From Mycolicibacterium sarraceniae (GTDB taxonomy: Bacteria > Actinomycetota > Actinomycetes > Mycobacteriales > Mycobacteriaceae), in NCBI RefSeq assembly GCF_010731875.1, contig NZ_AP022595.1, positions 4,216,001-4,280,000 on the forward strand: a stretch of DNA of 64,000 bases, read 5' to 3'. Positions 1 through 10,062 of the stretch are shown here, piece by piece. Position 1 is the first letter of the stretch. Each line of letters starts with the position of its first letter. The notes below the pieces were generated by a model, which was not told where the DNA came from, made no database searches, and saw nothing but the letters and a program-made list of their open reading frames with translations. The translations under genes and the position numbers were made by a program.

Positions 1-672
1 GATCACCACGTCGCGCCCGATGGGCACCGGCCGGAGGTCCGGCCAGAGTCCGAGCCTGCGCTCGCTGCAGCCGAGAACAACCACCCGCCAGCCGCGGGTA
101 TGGCACATTCCGGCGAATTCGGCGATCAGGTCGGGGAAGCCGTCTTCGTCACCGATCGGGTCGCCGCTGACCACGGCGTAACCGAGCCGGGTTCGATACG
201 CGATGGCCGCAGTGCCGTCGGTGCTGAAGAAATGGCTCTTCAGCATCTGCATGGCGAAGGGTGCCACCGGGTCGCCGCTGGTCGCTTTCACCAGCGCCCA
301 GACTCGCGGCAGCTGGCCGGGCTCGGGCCGCGCCGTCGTCGGCCACATCAGCACCAGCCCGGAGGACGCGATCAAAACGTCGCCCGTTACGTCGAAGGCC
401 AGCAGGTGGGCGGCGAACCCGGCGAAAACGGTGGCGGCAGCAGCAATCGCGTGCGCCGCGGTCACCGGCCGGCCCAGGAAGATGCCGCGGGCGATCAGCG
501 CGACCGCGGCCAGGATGGTCAGTGACCAGGGAGACTTGCCGACGGCGAGCCAGCTGGCCGCGATCAGGAATGCCAGCGCGCCCACCCAGCGGGCGGTCGG
601 GCTGTCGACATGCACGACAACCCGTTCCCTGGCGCGAAGTCGCAGCGCCTCCTGGAGAGGCGGTTCGGTCAT
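1..672 (-). CDS. DUF2156 (LysX/MprF-like C-terminal domain) membrane protein, Rv1619-type, 3' end outside window
   Basis: The first 224 residues are visible, from ATG at 672-670; the reading frame stays open to base 1, so the C-terminal half lies outside. The N-terminus is short and basic, followed by about three or four hydrophobic segments (residues ~28-112). A soluble region then begins with FAMQMLKSHFFSTDGTAAIA and YRTRLGYAVVSGDPIG, which resemble the start of the DUF2156 acyltransferase fold found in the catalytic part of phosphatidylglycerol lysyltransferases. It lies 22 nt downstream of tesB on the same strand, as Rv1619 follows tesB1 in H37Rv. The substrate is unknown; an aminoacyl transfer role is only a family-level guess. 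Confidence 0.8.
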   Translation of the reverse strand, partial: MTEPPLQEALRLRARERVVVHVDSPTARWVGALAFLIAASWLAVGKSPWSLTILAAVALIARGIFLGRPVTAAHAIAAAATVFAGFAAHLLAFDVTGDVLIASSGLVLMWPTTARPEPGQLPRVWALVKATSGDPVAPFAMQMLKSHFFSTDGTAAIAYRTRLGYAVVSGDPIGDEDGFPDLIAEFAGMCHTRGWRVVVLGCSERRLGLWPDLRPVPIGRDVVI

Positions 673-694
673 CAAGAAAACGATACGCGCTCTA

Positions 695-1561
695 TCAGGC
701 ATTTCCTGGGAAGTGCTTGACGATTCCTTCCTGGACAACGGTGGCCACGACGTCCCCGGCAGGGCTGAAGAAGTGGCCGGCGCCCAGGCCCCGCGACTCG
801 GCGGCCACGGGCGAATCCGTCGAATACAACACCCAGTCGGAGAAATCGACCTGCCGGTGGAACCACACCGAATGGTTGACGGTCACCGCGAAGATGCGGT
901 CCCAACCCCAGGACAGGCCATGGGTGGTGATGATCGAATCCAAGACCGTGGTGTCGGAGGAATAGATCATCGCGGCGGTGTTCAACGTCGGGTCGTCGGG
1001 CATCACCCCGTCGGCCTTGAGCCACACCTGATTGGCCGTGAGCGTGCCACCCTTTTCCCGCATGATCCACGACGGCTCGTTGGTGTAGCGCCACTCGATC
1101 GGGCGGAGCGCCTCGACGAATCCGGGCACCACCTTTTCGTAGCCGACGAGAAGCTGATCGATCGTGGGCAGCGTCTCCGGTGCGGGCAGATTGGGCATCG
1201 GGATGCTGTGTTCCAGCCCGGCGCCCGCGGACGTGTACGACACCAGCGCGGTGGCCAGGAGTGTGCCGTTCTGCATGGCGTCGATGCGCCGGTTGGCGAA
1301 GCGCCGCTCGTCACGCAGCCGCACGACGTGATATTCGATGTCGACGGCCGGGTCGCCGCCGGCGATGAAGTGCACCGACAGCGCGCTGGGCGCGATCGTG
1401 TGTGCCACAGTTCGGGTGGCCGCGACAAAGGACTGGGCCATCAGCTGCCCGCCGAACGTGCGGGGCGGATTCTTGCGGGGGTGGGCGCCGGCGAACACAT
1501 CGGCACCGACGTCCGAGAGATCGAGAATGGCCAGCAGGTCGTCTAGGTCTGACGTGGCCAA
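695..1561 (-). CDS. tesB: Acyl-CoA thioesterase II (double hotdog)
   Basis: A 288-residue protein of the TesB family (Rv1618-like), which hydrolyses fatty acyl-CoA to free acid and CoA in the cytosol. The N-terminal hotdog carries RTFGGQLMAQSFVAATRTV and SVHFIAGGDP; the C-terminal hotdog carries SWGWDRIFAVTVNHSVWFHR and ends near GDVVATVVQEG. Length is normal. The start is an unusual TTG (1561-1559), supported by AAGGAG 8 nt upstream; that ribosome site is built from the pyk stop codon (TAAGGAG). It lies only 12 nt after pyk, so the two are probably co-transcribed and translationally coupled. Confidence 0.93.
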   Translation of the reverse strand: MATSDLDDLLAILDLSDVGADVFAGAHPRKNPPRTFGGQLMAQSFVAATRTVAHTIAPSALSVHFIAGGDPAVDIEYHVVRLRDERRFANRRIDAMQNGTLLATALVSYTSAGAGLEHSIPMPNLPAPETLPTIDQLLVGYEKVVPGFVEALRPIEWRYTNEPSWIMREKGGTLTANQVWLKADGVMPDDPTLNTAAMIYSSDTTVLDSIITTHGLSWGWDRIFAVTVNHSVWFHRQVDFSDWVLYSTDSPVAAESRGLGAGHFFSPAGDVVATVVQEGIVKHFPGNA

Positions 1562-1573
1562 CAGTCGATCTCC

Positions 1574-2992
1574 TTAGTGGTCGTCCTCCCCAATCCGGTG
1601 CACATGGATCAGATTGGTCGAGCCTACTGTGCCCGGAGGGGCACCAGCGACGATGATCACCAGGTCGCCCCGCCTGTAGCGACCCAGTTCGAGCATCGAG
1701 CGGTCGACCTCACGGATCATGTCGTCGGTCGATTCCATGTGCCCGACGATGAACGTCTCGGTCCCCCAGGTCAGCGCAAGCTGGCTGCGCACCTCGGGCA
1801 GCGCGGTGAACGCCAGCAGTGGGAGCGGAGTGTGCAGGCGCGCAAGCCTTTTCACCGTGTCCCCGGACTGGGTGAAGGCGACCAGCGCCTTGGCGTCCAG
1901 CCGCTCCCCGATATCGCGGGCGGCGTACGAGATGACGCCGCGCTTGGTACGAGGTGTGTGCGTCAGCGGCGGAGCCGCCGTGGAGTTCTCCTCGACCGCG
2001 CCGATGATCCGCGCCATCGTCCGCACGGCCTCCAACGGGTACTTGCCAACCGAGGTCTCCCCCGACAGCATCACCGCATCGGCTCCGTCCATGACAGCGT
2101 TGGCGACGTCGGAAGCCTCGGCCCGGGTGGGCCGGGAGTTCTCGATCATCGACTCGAGCATCTGGGTGGCCACGATCACTGGCTTGGCGTTCTCGCGGGC
2201 CATCTGGATGGCGCGCTTCTGGACCAGCGGTACTTCTTCGAGCGGCAGCTCGACCCCTAGGTCACCGCGGGCCACCATGATGGCGTCGAACGCCAGCACG
2301 ATCGCTTCGAGGTTGTCGACCGCTTCGGGCTTCTCCAGCTTGGCGATCACCGGAACCCGGCGACCGACCCGGTCCATGACCTCATGCACCAGTTCGACAT
2401 CGGCCGGTGAGCGGACGAAGGACAACGCCACCAGGTCGACACCCAGGCGCAGCGCGAACTCGAGGTCCTCGATGTCCTTAGTCGACAGCGCAGGCACAGA
2501 CACGTTCATGCCCGGGAGTGAGAGGCCCTTGTTGTTGCTGACCGGGCCCCCCTCGGTGACCGTGCACACCACGTCGTTACCGTCGATGTGTTCGACGACC
2601 AGCCCGACCTTTCCGTCATCGATGAGCAGCCGGTCACCGGGCGCGGCGTCCCGGGCCAGCTGCTTGTAGGTGGTCGACACCCGGTCGTGGTCACCCTCGT
2701 AGTCCTCGACGGTGATCCGCACCGTCTCGCCGTTGGCCCAGTAGGTCGGGCCGTTCGCGAAGCGGCCCAGCCGGATCTTGGGGCCCTGCAGGTCGGCGAG
2801 GATGCCGACGGCGCGGCCGGTGACGTCGGACGCCGCCCGAACCCGTTTGTAGGCGGACTCGTGGTCCGCATAGTCGCCGTGGCTGAAGTTGAGCCGCGCG
2901 ACATCCATGCCGGCGTCGACGAGAGCCCTGACGGACTCGTCGGTGCTGGTGGCGGGGCCAAGGGTACAGACGATTTTGCCGCGTCTACTCAC
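1574..2992 (-). CDS. pyk: Pyruvate kinase
   Basis: A 472-residue pyruvate kinase converting phosphoenolpyruvate and ADP to pyruvate and ATP in glycolysis. It begins RRGKIVCTLGPATST and contains the substrate-binding barrel signatures MDVARLNFSHGDY, VIAKLEKPEAVDN, MVARGDLGVELPLEEVPLVQ and VATQMLESMI, with the C-terminal regulatory domain from about residue 345. Length matches Rv1617. The GTG start at 2992 is chosen because the TATGCT hexamer at 3006-3001 is 8 nt before it and there is no Shine-Dalgarno, suggesting a leaderless mRNA. It is followed by tesB after 12 nt. gltD lies 68 nt upstream on the same strand. Confidence 0.96.
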   Translation of the reverse strand: MSRRGKIVCTLGPATSTDESVRALVDAGMDVARLNFSHGDYADHESAYKRVRAASDVTGRAVGILADLQGPKIRLGRFANGPTYWANGETVRITVEDYEGDHDRVSTTYKQLARDAAPGDRLLIDDGKVGLVVEHIDGNDVVCTVTEGGPVSNNKGLSLPGMNVSVPALSTKDIEDLEFALRLGVDLVALSFVRSPADVELVHEVMDRVGRRVPVIAKLEKPEAVDNLEAIVLAFDAIMVARGDLGVELPLEEVPLVQKRAIQMARENAKPVIVATQMLESMIENSRPTRAEASDVANAVMDGADAVMLSGETSVGKYPLEAVRTMARIIGAVEENSTAAPPLTHTPRTKRGVISYAARDIGERLDAKALVAFTQSGDTVKRLARLHTPLPLLAFTALPEVRSQLALTWGTETFIVGHMESTDDMIREVDRSMLELGRYRRGDLVIIVAGAPPGTVGSTNLIHVHRIGEDDH

Positions 2993-3000
2993 GACGACTC

Positions 3001-3006
3001 AGCATA
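3001..3006 (-). promoter_or_regulatory. Putative -10 box of pyk (TATGCT)
   Basis: TATGCT on the minus strand matches TANNNT and ends 8 nt before the GTG of pyk. This spacing places the transcription start at or next to the start codon, the arrangement of leaderless mycobacterial transcripts. No clear -35 is seen. Confidence 0.5.
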
Positions 3007-3060
3007 GTCGCGGTTGGAGGACTTCTCGACCGATACAGATCGCGGTGACAGGCTATTCAC

Positions 3061-4560
3061 TCAGCCGACAGCCAACGGCAATTGGTGGGGCCGTACCGGC
3101 GCCGGGAGGTCGGACTCACCCATGAGATACGCGTCCACCGCATGGGCGGCGGCACGGCCCTCGGCGATCGCCCACACGACCAGCGAAGCGCCACGGTGGG
3201 CGTCACCGCACACGAACACACCCGGTGCGTCGGTCTGCCAGTCCGAGCCGCAGCTGATGGCGCCACGCGGGCTGAGCGTGATCCCGAGATCGTCGAGTAG
3301 CGCCAGATGTTCGACCCCTTCGAAGCCGATGGCCAGCAAGGCCAGATCGCACGGGATTTCCAGTGCTTCGCCGACCGGTGTGATGACCCGCCGGCCGTCG
3401 ACCCGTTCGACCTTCACTTCGGCGATCTGCATGGCGCGCAGGTTGCCCGCGTCGTCACCGACGAAACGCTGCACGGCCACCTGATAGTGGACGGTGCCAC
3501 CCTCGGCGTGCGCGGGTGAGCTCCGCAATACCAACGGCCAGGTGGGCCACGGTGACAGCGTGTCGTCACGGGCCTCGGGCGGTTGCGGGTTGTAGTCGAG
3601 CTGGGTCACCGACGTCGCACCCTGGCGGTGCGCGGTACCCAGACAGTCGGCGCCGGTGTCGCCGCCACCGATGATCACCACATGCTTGCCCTGGGCGGAG
3701 ATGGCAGAGGGTCCGTCGCCCTCGCACTCCCGGTTGGCTGGGACGAGGTGTTCCATCGCCAGGTGAACACCGTTGAGGTGCCGCCCTTCAACCTCATTGT
3801 CGCGGCCGCGCAAGGCCCCGACCGCCAGTACGATGGCGTCGAACCGGTTGCGCAGTTCCTCCACCGAGAGGTCGACACCGACCTCGCATTCGGTGACGAA
3901 ACGGGTTCCCTCGGCGCGCATCTGGGCCAGCCGCTGGTTGAGGGTGGCTTTCTCCAGTTTGTATTCGGGGATTCCGTAGCGCAGCAGGCCACCGAGCCGG
4001 TCGTCGCGTTCGTAGACGGTGACATGATGCCCGGCGCGGGTCAGCTGTTGCGCCGCAGCCAAACCCGCCGGCCCCGAACCGACCACCGCGACACTCTTAC
4101 CGGTGCCGATCGCGGCCGGCTGCGCCTCGACAATGCCGAGGCGCCAGGCCTGGTCGACGATCGTGTTCTCGATCCGCTTGATCGTCACACTGCCACCGGT
4201 CCGTTCCTCGGCGATGGACAGCACGCAGGCCGTCTCGCACGGCGCCGGGCACAACCGGCCGGTGAATTCAGGAAAGTTGTTGGTGGCGTGAAGACGTTCG
4301 CTGGCAGCATCCCAGCGTCCGCGGCGCACCAGGTCGTTCCATTCCGGGATCAAATTGCCCAGCGGGCAGCCAGCAGTTCCGGAGTGGCAGAACGGGATTC
4401 CACAGTCCATGCAGCGGCGGGCCTGTTGAGCCACCTCCCCTGAAAGTTCCTTGGGATCTTGCCGCTCGTAGACCTCACGCCAGTCGCCGACCCGCTCATC
4501 GACGGTCCGCTTGGCGGCCTCGACCTTCGGAACCTTCAGGAATCCGGTGGGATCAGCCAC
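3061..4560 (-). CDS. gltD: Glutamate synthase (NADPH) small subunit
   Basis: A 499-residue GltD, the electron-input subunit that passes electrons from NADPH through FAD and Fe-S clusters to GltB. The N-terminal Fe-S region has [19 protein letters not shown] (from about residue 48) and [12 protein letters not shown]; the FAD site is [14 protein letters not shown] and the NADPH site is [14 protein letters not shown]. The frame stays open 63 codons further upstream, inside gltB, but the true start is GTG at 4560, which gives the conserved [10 protein letters not shown]-terminus and overlaps the gltB stop in GTGGCTGA (8 nt). Translational coupling with gltB is likely. Confidence 0.96.
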   Translation of the reverse strand: MADPTGFLKVPKVEAAKRTVDERVGDWREVYERQDPKELSGEVAQQARRCMDCGIPFCHSGTAGCPLGNLIPEWNDLVRRGRWDAASERLHATNNFPEFTGRLCPAPCETACVLSIAEERTGGSVTIKRIENTIVDQAWRLGIVEAQPAAIGTGKSVAVVGSGPAGLAAAQQLTRAGHHVTVYERDDRLGGLLRYGIPEYKLEKATLNQRLAQMRAEGTRFVTECEVGVDLSVEELRNRFDAIVLAVGALRGRDNEVEGRHLNGVHLAMEHLVPANRECEGDGPSAISAQGKHVVIIGGGDTGADCLGTAHRQGATSVTQLDYNPQPPEARDDTLSPWPTWPLVLRSSPAHAEGGTVHYQVAVQRFVGDDAGNLRAMQIAEVKVERVDGRRVITPVGEALEIPCDLALLAIGFEGVEHLALLDDLGITLSPRGAISCGSDWQTDAPGVFVCGDAHRGASLVVWAIAEGRAAAHAVDAYLMGESDLPAPVRPHQLPLAVG

Positions 4561-7500
4561 GGGTTGCCTCCATGATCGCAGTGTCCACGTCGCGCCCTTC
4601 GGCCTTGGCCATCCGGGTGGCCTCAAGCACCTTCTGATAGTCGGTGGGCATGATCTTGGTGAATTGAGCGCTGCGCCTTGGCCAGTCCGAGAGGACCGAT
4701 TTGGCCAGCGTGCTGCCGGTGTGGTGAACGTGGCGGGCCACGACGTCATGCAACCATTCCAGATCGTCGGGGTCCAGGGCCTGCAGCTCCACCATCGCGG
4801 TGTTGACCTTGGCCGGATTCAGGCCCAGCACATAGGCGATACCGCCGGACATGCCCGCAGCCATATTTCGCCCGGTGCGGCCCAGTATCACGATGTGGCC
4901 GCCGGTCATGTACTCGCAGGCGTGATCACCGACGCCTTCGGTCACCGCCAGCGCACCGGAGTTACGGGCGGCGAATCGCTCCCCCACCCGGCCACGCAGG
5001 AACACCTCCCCCGACGTGGCTCCGTACAACAGGGTGTTGCCGGCGATCACGTTGTCCTCCGGCAGGAACAACACGTCGTCGGGCGGGCGCACGATCACCC
5101 GACCGCCCGAAAGACCCTTGCCGACATAGTCGTTGGCATCACCGATGAGATCCAGGGTGATACCCGGGGGCAGGAAAGCCCCAAGGGATTGGCCGGCCGA
5201 CCCGGTCAGCGTGATGTGAATGGTGTCCTCGGGAAGACCCTGCGCACCGTAACGGCGGGTGACCTCCGAGCCCAGCAGTGTGCCCACGGTCCGGTTCACG
5301 TTGCGCACCGGCAGTTCCAGTCGCACCGCGTGGGCATCTTCGAGAGCTCCCTCGGCCAGGGCGATCAGTGTCTGGTCGAGTGCATGCTCGAGACCGTGCT
5401 CCTGATCGCGCAGCCTGCGCCGCTGGGATATCGGGCCACCGTGGGCGTCGGTGGGGACGGCGAAGATCGGGCTCAGGTCCAAGCCTTTGGTCTTCCAATG
5501 CGCCACACCGTCATCGGTGTCGAGCACCTCGGCATGGCCGACGGCTTCATCGATACTGCGGAACCCCAGCTCGGCCAGCATTGTTCGGACATCTTCAGCA
5601 ATGAACCGGAAGAAGTTCTCGACGAACTCCGGCTTGCCGTTGAATCGTGCTCGCAATTCCGGGTTCTGGGTGGCGACACCGACCGGGCAGGTATCGAGGT
5701 GACAGACCCGCATCATGATGCACCCTGCCACGATCAAGGGGGCGGTGGAGAAGCCGAACTCCTCGGCACCGAGCAGGGCGGCGACCATGACGTCACGTGC
5801 AGTGCGCAACCCGCCGTCGCACTGCACGGTGATGCGGTCGCGAAGACCGTTGAGTACTAACGTCTGCTGGGTGTCGGCCAGACCGATCTCCCAGGGCGCT
5901 CCGGCGTGTTTGAGGCTGGTCAACGGCGCCGCGCCGGTACCACCGTCGTATCCGGAGATCAGCACGACGTCGGCGTGCGCCTTGGACACTCCGGCCGCGA
6001 CGGTGCCGACCCCGACCGAGCTGACCAGCTTGACGTGAATCCTGGCCTGCGCGTTGGCGTTCTTGAGGTCGTGGATCAGCTGGGCCAGATCTTCGATGGA
6101 GTAGATATCGTGGTGCGGCGGCGGCGAGATCAGGCCGACACCCGGCGTGGAGTGCCGGGTCTTGGCGATGTTGGGATACACCTTGAATCCGGGCAGCTGC
6201 CCGCCCTCGCCGGGCTTGGCGCCCTGGGCCATCTTGATCTGGATGTCGGTTGCGTTGACCAGGTAGTCACTGGTGACACCGAAGCGGCCGGAGGCCACCT
6301 GTTTGACCGCACTGCGCCGGCGCGGGTCGTACAGCCGGTCTTCGTCTTCGCCGCCCTCACCGCTGTTGGAGCGCCCGCCGAGGTTGTTCATGGCGATCGC
6401 CATGGTCTCGTGGGCTTCCTGCGAGATCGAGCCGTAGCTCATGGCGCCGGTGTTGAACCGAGCACAGATGGCGTCGACGGACTCCACCTCGTGCAGTGGG
6501 ATCGGCGGGCGCAGGCCCGTCTTGAAACCGAACAGGCCGCGCAGAGTGCCGCCCTCGCGGGATAGCCGGTTGACCTCTTCGGAATACTTGGCGAACACTT
6601 CGCCCTGCCCGGTCCTCGTCGAATGCTGCAGCAGGAACACAGTTTCCGGGGTGAACAGATGAAGCTCGCCCTCGCGGCGGAACTGGTATTCGCCGCCGAC
6701 CTCCAGCCGGCGGTGCACCCGCTCGGTGGGGTTCTCCGGGTAGGCGCGGCGGTGCCGCAGCTTGACCTCCTCGGCGAGCACGTCCAGCCCGACGCCGCCG
6801 AGCTGGCTGACCGTTCCCGTCAGATACTCGTCGACCACGTCCTTGGACAGACCGATTGCCTCGAAAGCCTGTGCGGCCGTGTAGGACCCGACGGTGGAGA
6901 TTCCCATCTTGCTCATCACCTTCATGACGCCCTTGCCGAGCGCCTTGAGGTAGTTGCGCACTGCCGTGCCGGCGTCGATTCCGGTGAGCTCACCCTCGCG
7001 GATGAGGTCTTCGATCGATTCGAAGGCCAGGTAGGGGTTGACCGCGGCCGCGCCGTAGCCGATCAACAGGGCGATGTGGTGGACCTCGCGGGCATCACCG
7101 CTTTCCACCACCAGTGCGACCATGGTGCGCTGCTTGGTGCGCACCAGGTGATGGTGCACGGCGGCGACGGCCAGCAGCGACGGGATCGGCGCCCGGGTGT
7201 GATCGGAGTCGCGATCCGAGATCACCAGTGTGCGGGCACCTTTGGCGATCGCCTCACTGGCCCGGTGCCGAAGCTCCTCGATGGCCTCGGCGAGCCCTTC
7301 CCCGCCGCGTTCGACCTCGTAGAGCGAGCGCAGGACAGCAGTTTTCAGGCCGGACTGCTCACCGTCGTCGTTGATGTGGACGATGCGATTCAGCTCGTCG
7401 TTGTCCAGAACCGGCCAGTGCAGCAGGATTTGGCGGCAGGAGGCGGCGGTGGGCTCCAACAGGTTCTGCTCGGGGCCCATGACCCGGGCCATCGATGTGA

Positions 7501-9112
7501 CGATCTCCTCTCGGATGGCGTCGAGTGGCGGATTGGTCACCTGGGCGAACAGTTCGATGAAGTAGTCGTAGAGCAGCCTGGGGCGCTGGGAGAGCACGGC
7601 CACCGGGGTATCGGTACCCATCGAACCGAGGGGCTCCTGGCCGGACGCCGCCATCGGTGTGAGCATGATCCGCAGGTCTTCTTCGGTGTAGCCGAAGGCG
7701 ATTTGGCGTCGGACCACCGATTCGTGGTTGGGCGAAACGCGGGTGCGTGCCGGCAAGGTGGTGAGGTCCAGCAGCCCGGCGTGCAGCCATTCCCCGTACG
7801 GGTGCTCGGCTGCCAGCTGATCCTTGATCTCGTCGTCGGACACGATGCGCCCGGCGGCGGTGTCGATCAAGAACATCTTGCCCGGCTCCAACCGGCCCTT
7901 GGCGACGACCTCGCCCGGTGGGATGTCCAGCACGCCGCTCTCGCTGGCGAGGATGACCCGGTCGTCGATCGTGCGCCACCAGCGACCCGGCCGTAATCCG
8001 TTGCGGTCCAATACCGCTCCGACAACCGTACCGTCGGTGAATGTCACGCAGGCCGGGCCGTCCCACGGCTCCATGAGCGAGGCGTGATACTGGCAGAACG
8101 CCCGACGGGCCGGGTCGAGAGTCGTGTTGTTCTCCCAAGCCTCCGGGATCATCATCATGACGGCGTGCGGCAGGCTGCGGCCGCCGAGGTGCAGCAGCTC
8201 GAGCACCTGGTCGAAGGATGCCGAGTCGGACGCATCGGGGGTGCAGATGGGCGACAGCCGGCTCAGGTCGCCGGGGATCTTGGCGCTGGCAAGCATGGCT
8301 TCCCGGGCGTGCATGCGGTTGCGGTTACCCCGCACGGTGTTGATCTCTCCGTTGTGGGCCACGAAGCGGAACGGGTGCGCCAGCGGCCAGGACGGAAAGG
8401 TGTTGGTGGAGAAGCGGCTGTGGACGATCGCGATTGCGCTCATGCAGCGTTCATCACGCAGGTCTGCGAAGTACCGCGGCAGCTGCATCGTGGTGAGCAT
8501 GCCCTTGTAGGCCAGCGTCCGGCTGGACAGCGACGGGAAGTACAGACTGGCCCCTTGTTCGGCGCGCTTGCGCACCGGGTAGACCAGGCGATCGAGGTCG
8601 ATCCCGCCGGGGCGCGCGCCGTGTCGCTGCGGGCCGGCAACGAACAGCATCGACATGTGCGGCATACACCCAAGCGCTGTCGCACCGACTTCGGCACCCA
8701 CTGGGTCCACCGGAACCGTGCGCCAGCCAAGGACCTCCAGACCTTCCTCATCGGCGATGGCGTGCACCCGGTCGACGGCGGCGAGCCGTTCGACGGGGTC
8801 CTGTGGCAGGAAACAGATCCCGGCGGCAAAAGTGTTGCAGCCGTTAGCTGTCGGTGCGGGAAGGTCGAATTCGGCGACCGCCCGCAGCAATTCGACCGGA
8901 AGCTGCAGCAGGATCCCCGCGCCGTCACCACTGTTCGGCTCGGCCCCGGCGGCACCGCGGTGCTCGAGGTGTTCCAGTGCGGTCAGACCGTCAGCGACGA
9001 TCTGGTGCGACCGGCGGCCCTGAATGTCGGCCACCATCGCGACGCCGCACGAGTCGGACTCGTTCCGGGGGTCGTAAAGACCCTGCGCTTCGGGAAGTGC
9101 TGAGAACAGCAT
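4553..9112 (-). CDS. gltB: Glutamate synthase (NADPH) large subunit
   Basis: A 1519-residue GltB, which makes two glutamates from glutamine and 2-oxoglutarate. Domains in order: a class II glutamine amidotransferase whose catalytic Cys is Cys22 in [10 protein letters not shown] (the preceding 21 residues are presumably a cleaved propeptide), a central domain (~490-770), the FMN-binding synthase domain (~830-1200) with a 3Fe-4S cysteine set in [16 protein letters not shown] (~1128-1142), and a C-terminal GXGXG beta-helix ([17 protein letters not shown]). The ATG at 9112 is preceded by GGAGGAG at a good distance. It overlaps gltD by 8 nt. In H37Rv this pair lies elsewhere (Rv3859c/Rv3858c); its placement beside pyk is typical of fast growers such as M. 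smegmatis. Confidence 0.97.
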   Translation of the reverse strand: MLFSALPEAQGLYDPRNESDSCGVAMVADIQGRRSHQIVADGLTALEHLEHRGAAGAEPNSGDGAGILLQLPVELLRAVAEFDLPAPTANGCNTFAAGICFLPQDPVERLAAVDRVHAIADEEGLEVLGWRTVPVDPVGAEVGATALGCMPHMSMLFVAGPQRHGARPGGIDLDRLVYPVRKRAEQGASLYFPSLSSRTLAYKGMLTTMQLPRYFADLRDERCMSAIAIVHSRFSTNTFPSWPLAHPFRFVAHNGEINTVRGNRNRMHAREAMLASAKIPGDLSRLSPICTPDASDSASFDQVLELLHLGGRSLPHAVMMMIPEAWENNTTLDPARRAFCQYHASLMEPWDGPACVTFTDGTVVGAVLDRNGLRPGRWWRTIDDRVILASESGVLDIPPGEVVAKGRLEPGKMFLIDTAAGRIVSDDEIKDQLAAEHPYGEWLHAGLLDLTTLPARTRVSPNHESVVRRQIAFGYTEEDLRIMLTPMAASGQEPLGSMGTDTPVAVLSQRPRLLYDYFIELFAQVTNPPLDAIREEIVTSMARVMGPEQNLLEPTAASCRQILLHWPVLDNDELNRIVHINDDGEQSGLKTAVLRSLYEVERGGEGLAEAIEELRHRASEAIAKGARTLVISDRDSDHTRAPIPSLLAVAAVHHHLVRTKQRTMVALVVESGDAREVHHIALLIGYGAAAVNPYLAFESIEDLIREGELTGIDAGTAVRNYLKALGKGVMKVMSKMGISTVGSYTAAQAFEAIGLSKDVVDEYLTGTVSQLGGVGLDVLAEEVKLRHRRAYPENPTERVHRRLEVGGEYQFRREGELHLFTPETVFLLQHSTRTGQGEVFAKYSEEVNRLSREGGTLRGLFGFKTGLRPPIPLHEVESVDAICARFNTGAMSYGSISQEAHETMAIAMNNLGGRSNSGEGGEDEDRLYDPRRRSAVKQVASGRFGVTSDYLVNATDIQIKMAQGAKPGEGGQLPGFKVYPNIAKTRHSTPGVGLISPPPHHDIYSIEDLAQLIHDLKNANAQARIHVKLVSSVGVGTVAAGVSKAHADVVLISGYDGGTGAAPLTSLKHAGAPWEIGLADTQQTLVLNGLRDRITVQCDGGLRTARDVMVAALLGAEEFGFSTAPLIVAGCIMMRVCHLDTCPVGVATQNPELRARFNGKPEFVENFFRFIAEDVRTMLAELGFRSIDEAVGHAEVLDTDDGVAHWKTKGLDLSPIFAVPTDAHGGPISQRRRLRDQEHGLEHALDQTLIALAEGALEDAHAVRLELPVRNVNRTVGTLLGSEVTRRYGAQGLPEDTIHITLTGSAGQSLGAFLPPGITLDLIGDANDYVGKGLSGGRVIVRPPDDVLFLPEDNVIAGNTLLYGATSGEVFLRGRVGERFAARNSGALAVTEGVGDHACEYMTGGHIVILGRTGRNMAAGMSGGIAYVLGLNPAKVNTAMVELQALDPDDLEWLHDVVARHVHHTGSTLAKSVLSDWPRRSAQFTKIMPTDYQKVLEATRMAKAEGRDVDTAIMEATRG

Positions 9113-9260
9113 TCCAGGCTCCTCCGCGTTCGGTCATGCGGCGGGAAAGCTGGTGTGCGCGATGCGCTGAGATTGTCGCCTTGCCGCAGTCTGACGTGTG
9201 TTGCTGGGACTGCGTCGGCCCGGTGATTCGAAGGCCCAGTGTATCAGCGCAGGCGGATCA
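9113..9260 (-). promoter_or_regulatory. gltB promoter and 5' leader
   Basis: These 148 nt hold no gene. On the minus strand TACACT (9243-9238) is a plausible -10, which would give a 5' untranslated leader of about 120 nt before the strong GGAGGAG ribosome site of gltB. This is long for a window where most first genes look leaderless. No clear hairpin or riboswitch consensus was recognised. Confidence 0.35.
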
Positions 9261-9650
9261 CTACTGACTGATTAAGGTGGGCACCAGCGGGAAGCCCGGC
9301 CAGTTGCGGACCACCGTCCACGTGAGGGTCAGGACCGCGATCACCGCTACCGTCGGCGGCGACAAGGCGCGTTCTCCCCGCCTGATCCGCCAGATCACCC
9401 AGATTGCCAGCAGCGGCAGACCCACCAATGCGAAGACGTTGTCGACGACGGCAGCGCCCACGTCACCGTGCAGCAGGTCGTGGGTCATGCGCAGACCGCC
9501 GCACAAGGGGCAATTCCAGCCGGTGAGCAGATGGAAAGGGCAGGGCGGGAACAGGGCACCGGGCCGATGTGGGTCGAGCACCCCGACGTAGGCCAGGGCG
9601 CCGACCGCGAGGGCACCCGTACCGAGCGAGAGGGCGGTGCTACGTTCCAT
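9261..9650 (-). CDS. DUF2752 membrane protein (Rv1616-type)
   Basis: A 129-residue protein with a hydrophobic N-terminal segment (residues ~7-24) and two further membrane segments (~70-88 and ~100-116). Between them is the DUF2752 signature CPFHLLTGWNCPLCGGLRMT, with Cys pairs that could bind metal or form disulfides. Function is unknown. The ATG at 9650 overlaps the 3' end of the TM2-domain gene by 11 nt, so the two form a unit, as Rv1615-Rv1616 do in H37Rv. Confidence 0.85.
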   Translation of the reverse strand: MERSTALSLGTGALAVGALAYVGVLDPHRPGALFPPCPFHLLTGWNCPLCGGLRMTHDLLHGDVGAAVVDNVFALVGLPLLAIWVIWRIRRGERALSPPTVAVIAVLTLTWTVVRNWPGFPLVPTLISQ

Positions 9651-10032
9651 CGCGCAAGGGGCGGCTCTGCGGGTCGCGCACCTTATCGGTGAGGATCAGG
9701 ACCGAGTCGACGATGCCCCAGACAACGGCGCCGATCCCGCATGTGACGAGTCCGACGAGCAGCTGGGCGATGCCCAGCCCGGTGTAGCCCAGGTAGAGAC
9801 GGCCGATACCGACCAGACCGAAGAGTCCCAGCAGCTGCAGCAGACCGGCGACGACCTTCGACTTATCCGAGAGCGGTTCACCGGTGATCGGATGGCGGCC
9901 GAATGGCGCCGAGGGATCGACGTACCCCCCGGCTGCCGGATACTGCGGCGGCATCGGGTAACTCGACGGGGGCGGATATTGGCCGGGTGGCGGCGGTACG
10001 CCCTCAGTGCCTCCGAACTGCGGCTCGGTCAT
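9640..10032 (-). CDS. TM2-domain membrane protein (Rv1615-type)
   Basis: A 130-residue protein. Residues ~1-60 are a Pro/Gly/Tyr-rich, probably disordered and surface-exposed segment (PPPPGQYPPPSSYPMPPQYP). Residues ~65-118 form the TM2 domain: two membrane helices joined by a short turn, with the hallmark LGLFGLVGIGRLYLGYTG and VTCGIGAVVWGIVDSVLILT. Function is unknown. The start is taken at ATG 10032 (MTEPQFGG); ATG 10044 in the same frame would add four residues, and neither has a strong ribosome site. Confidence 0.85.
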   Translation of the reverse strand: MTEPQFGGTEGVPPPPGQYPPPSSYPMPPQYPAAGGYVDPSAPFGRHPITGEPLSDKSKVVAGLLQLLGLFGLVGIGRLYLGYTGLGIAQLLVGLVTCGIGAVVWGIVDSVLILTDKVRDPQSRPLRDGT

Positions 10033-10062
10033 GCCAGACAGCATGCCAGAGCGGGACCAAAC

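Noticed and set aside
203..1546. 447-codon open frame on the plus strand opposite tesB
   Set aside because: It is antisense to a clear TesB protein and the translation has no family resemblance; long shadow frames are expected in this GC-rich DNA.
4561..4749. N-terminal extension of gltD
   Set aside because: The extra 63 codons lie inside gltB in another frame and encode Arg/Pro/Ser-rich noise; the GTG at 4560 gives the conserved start.
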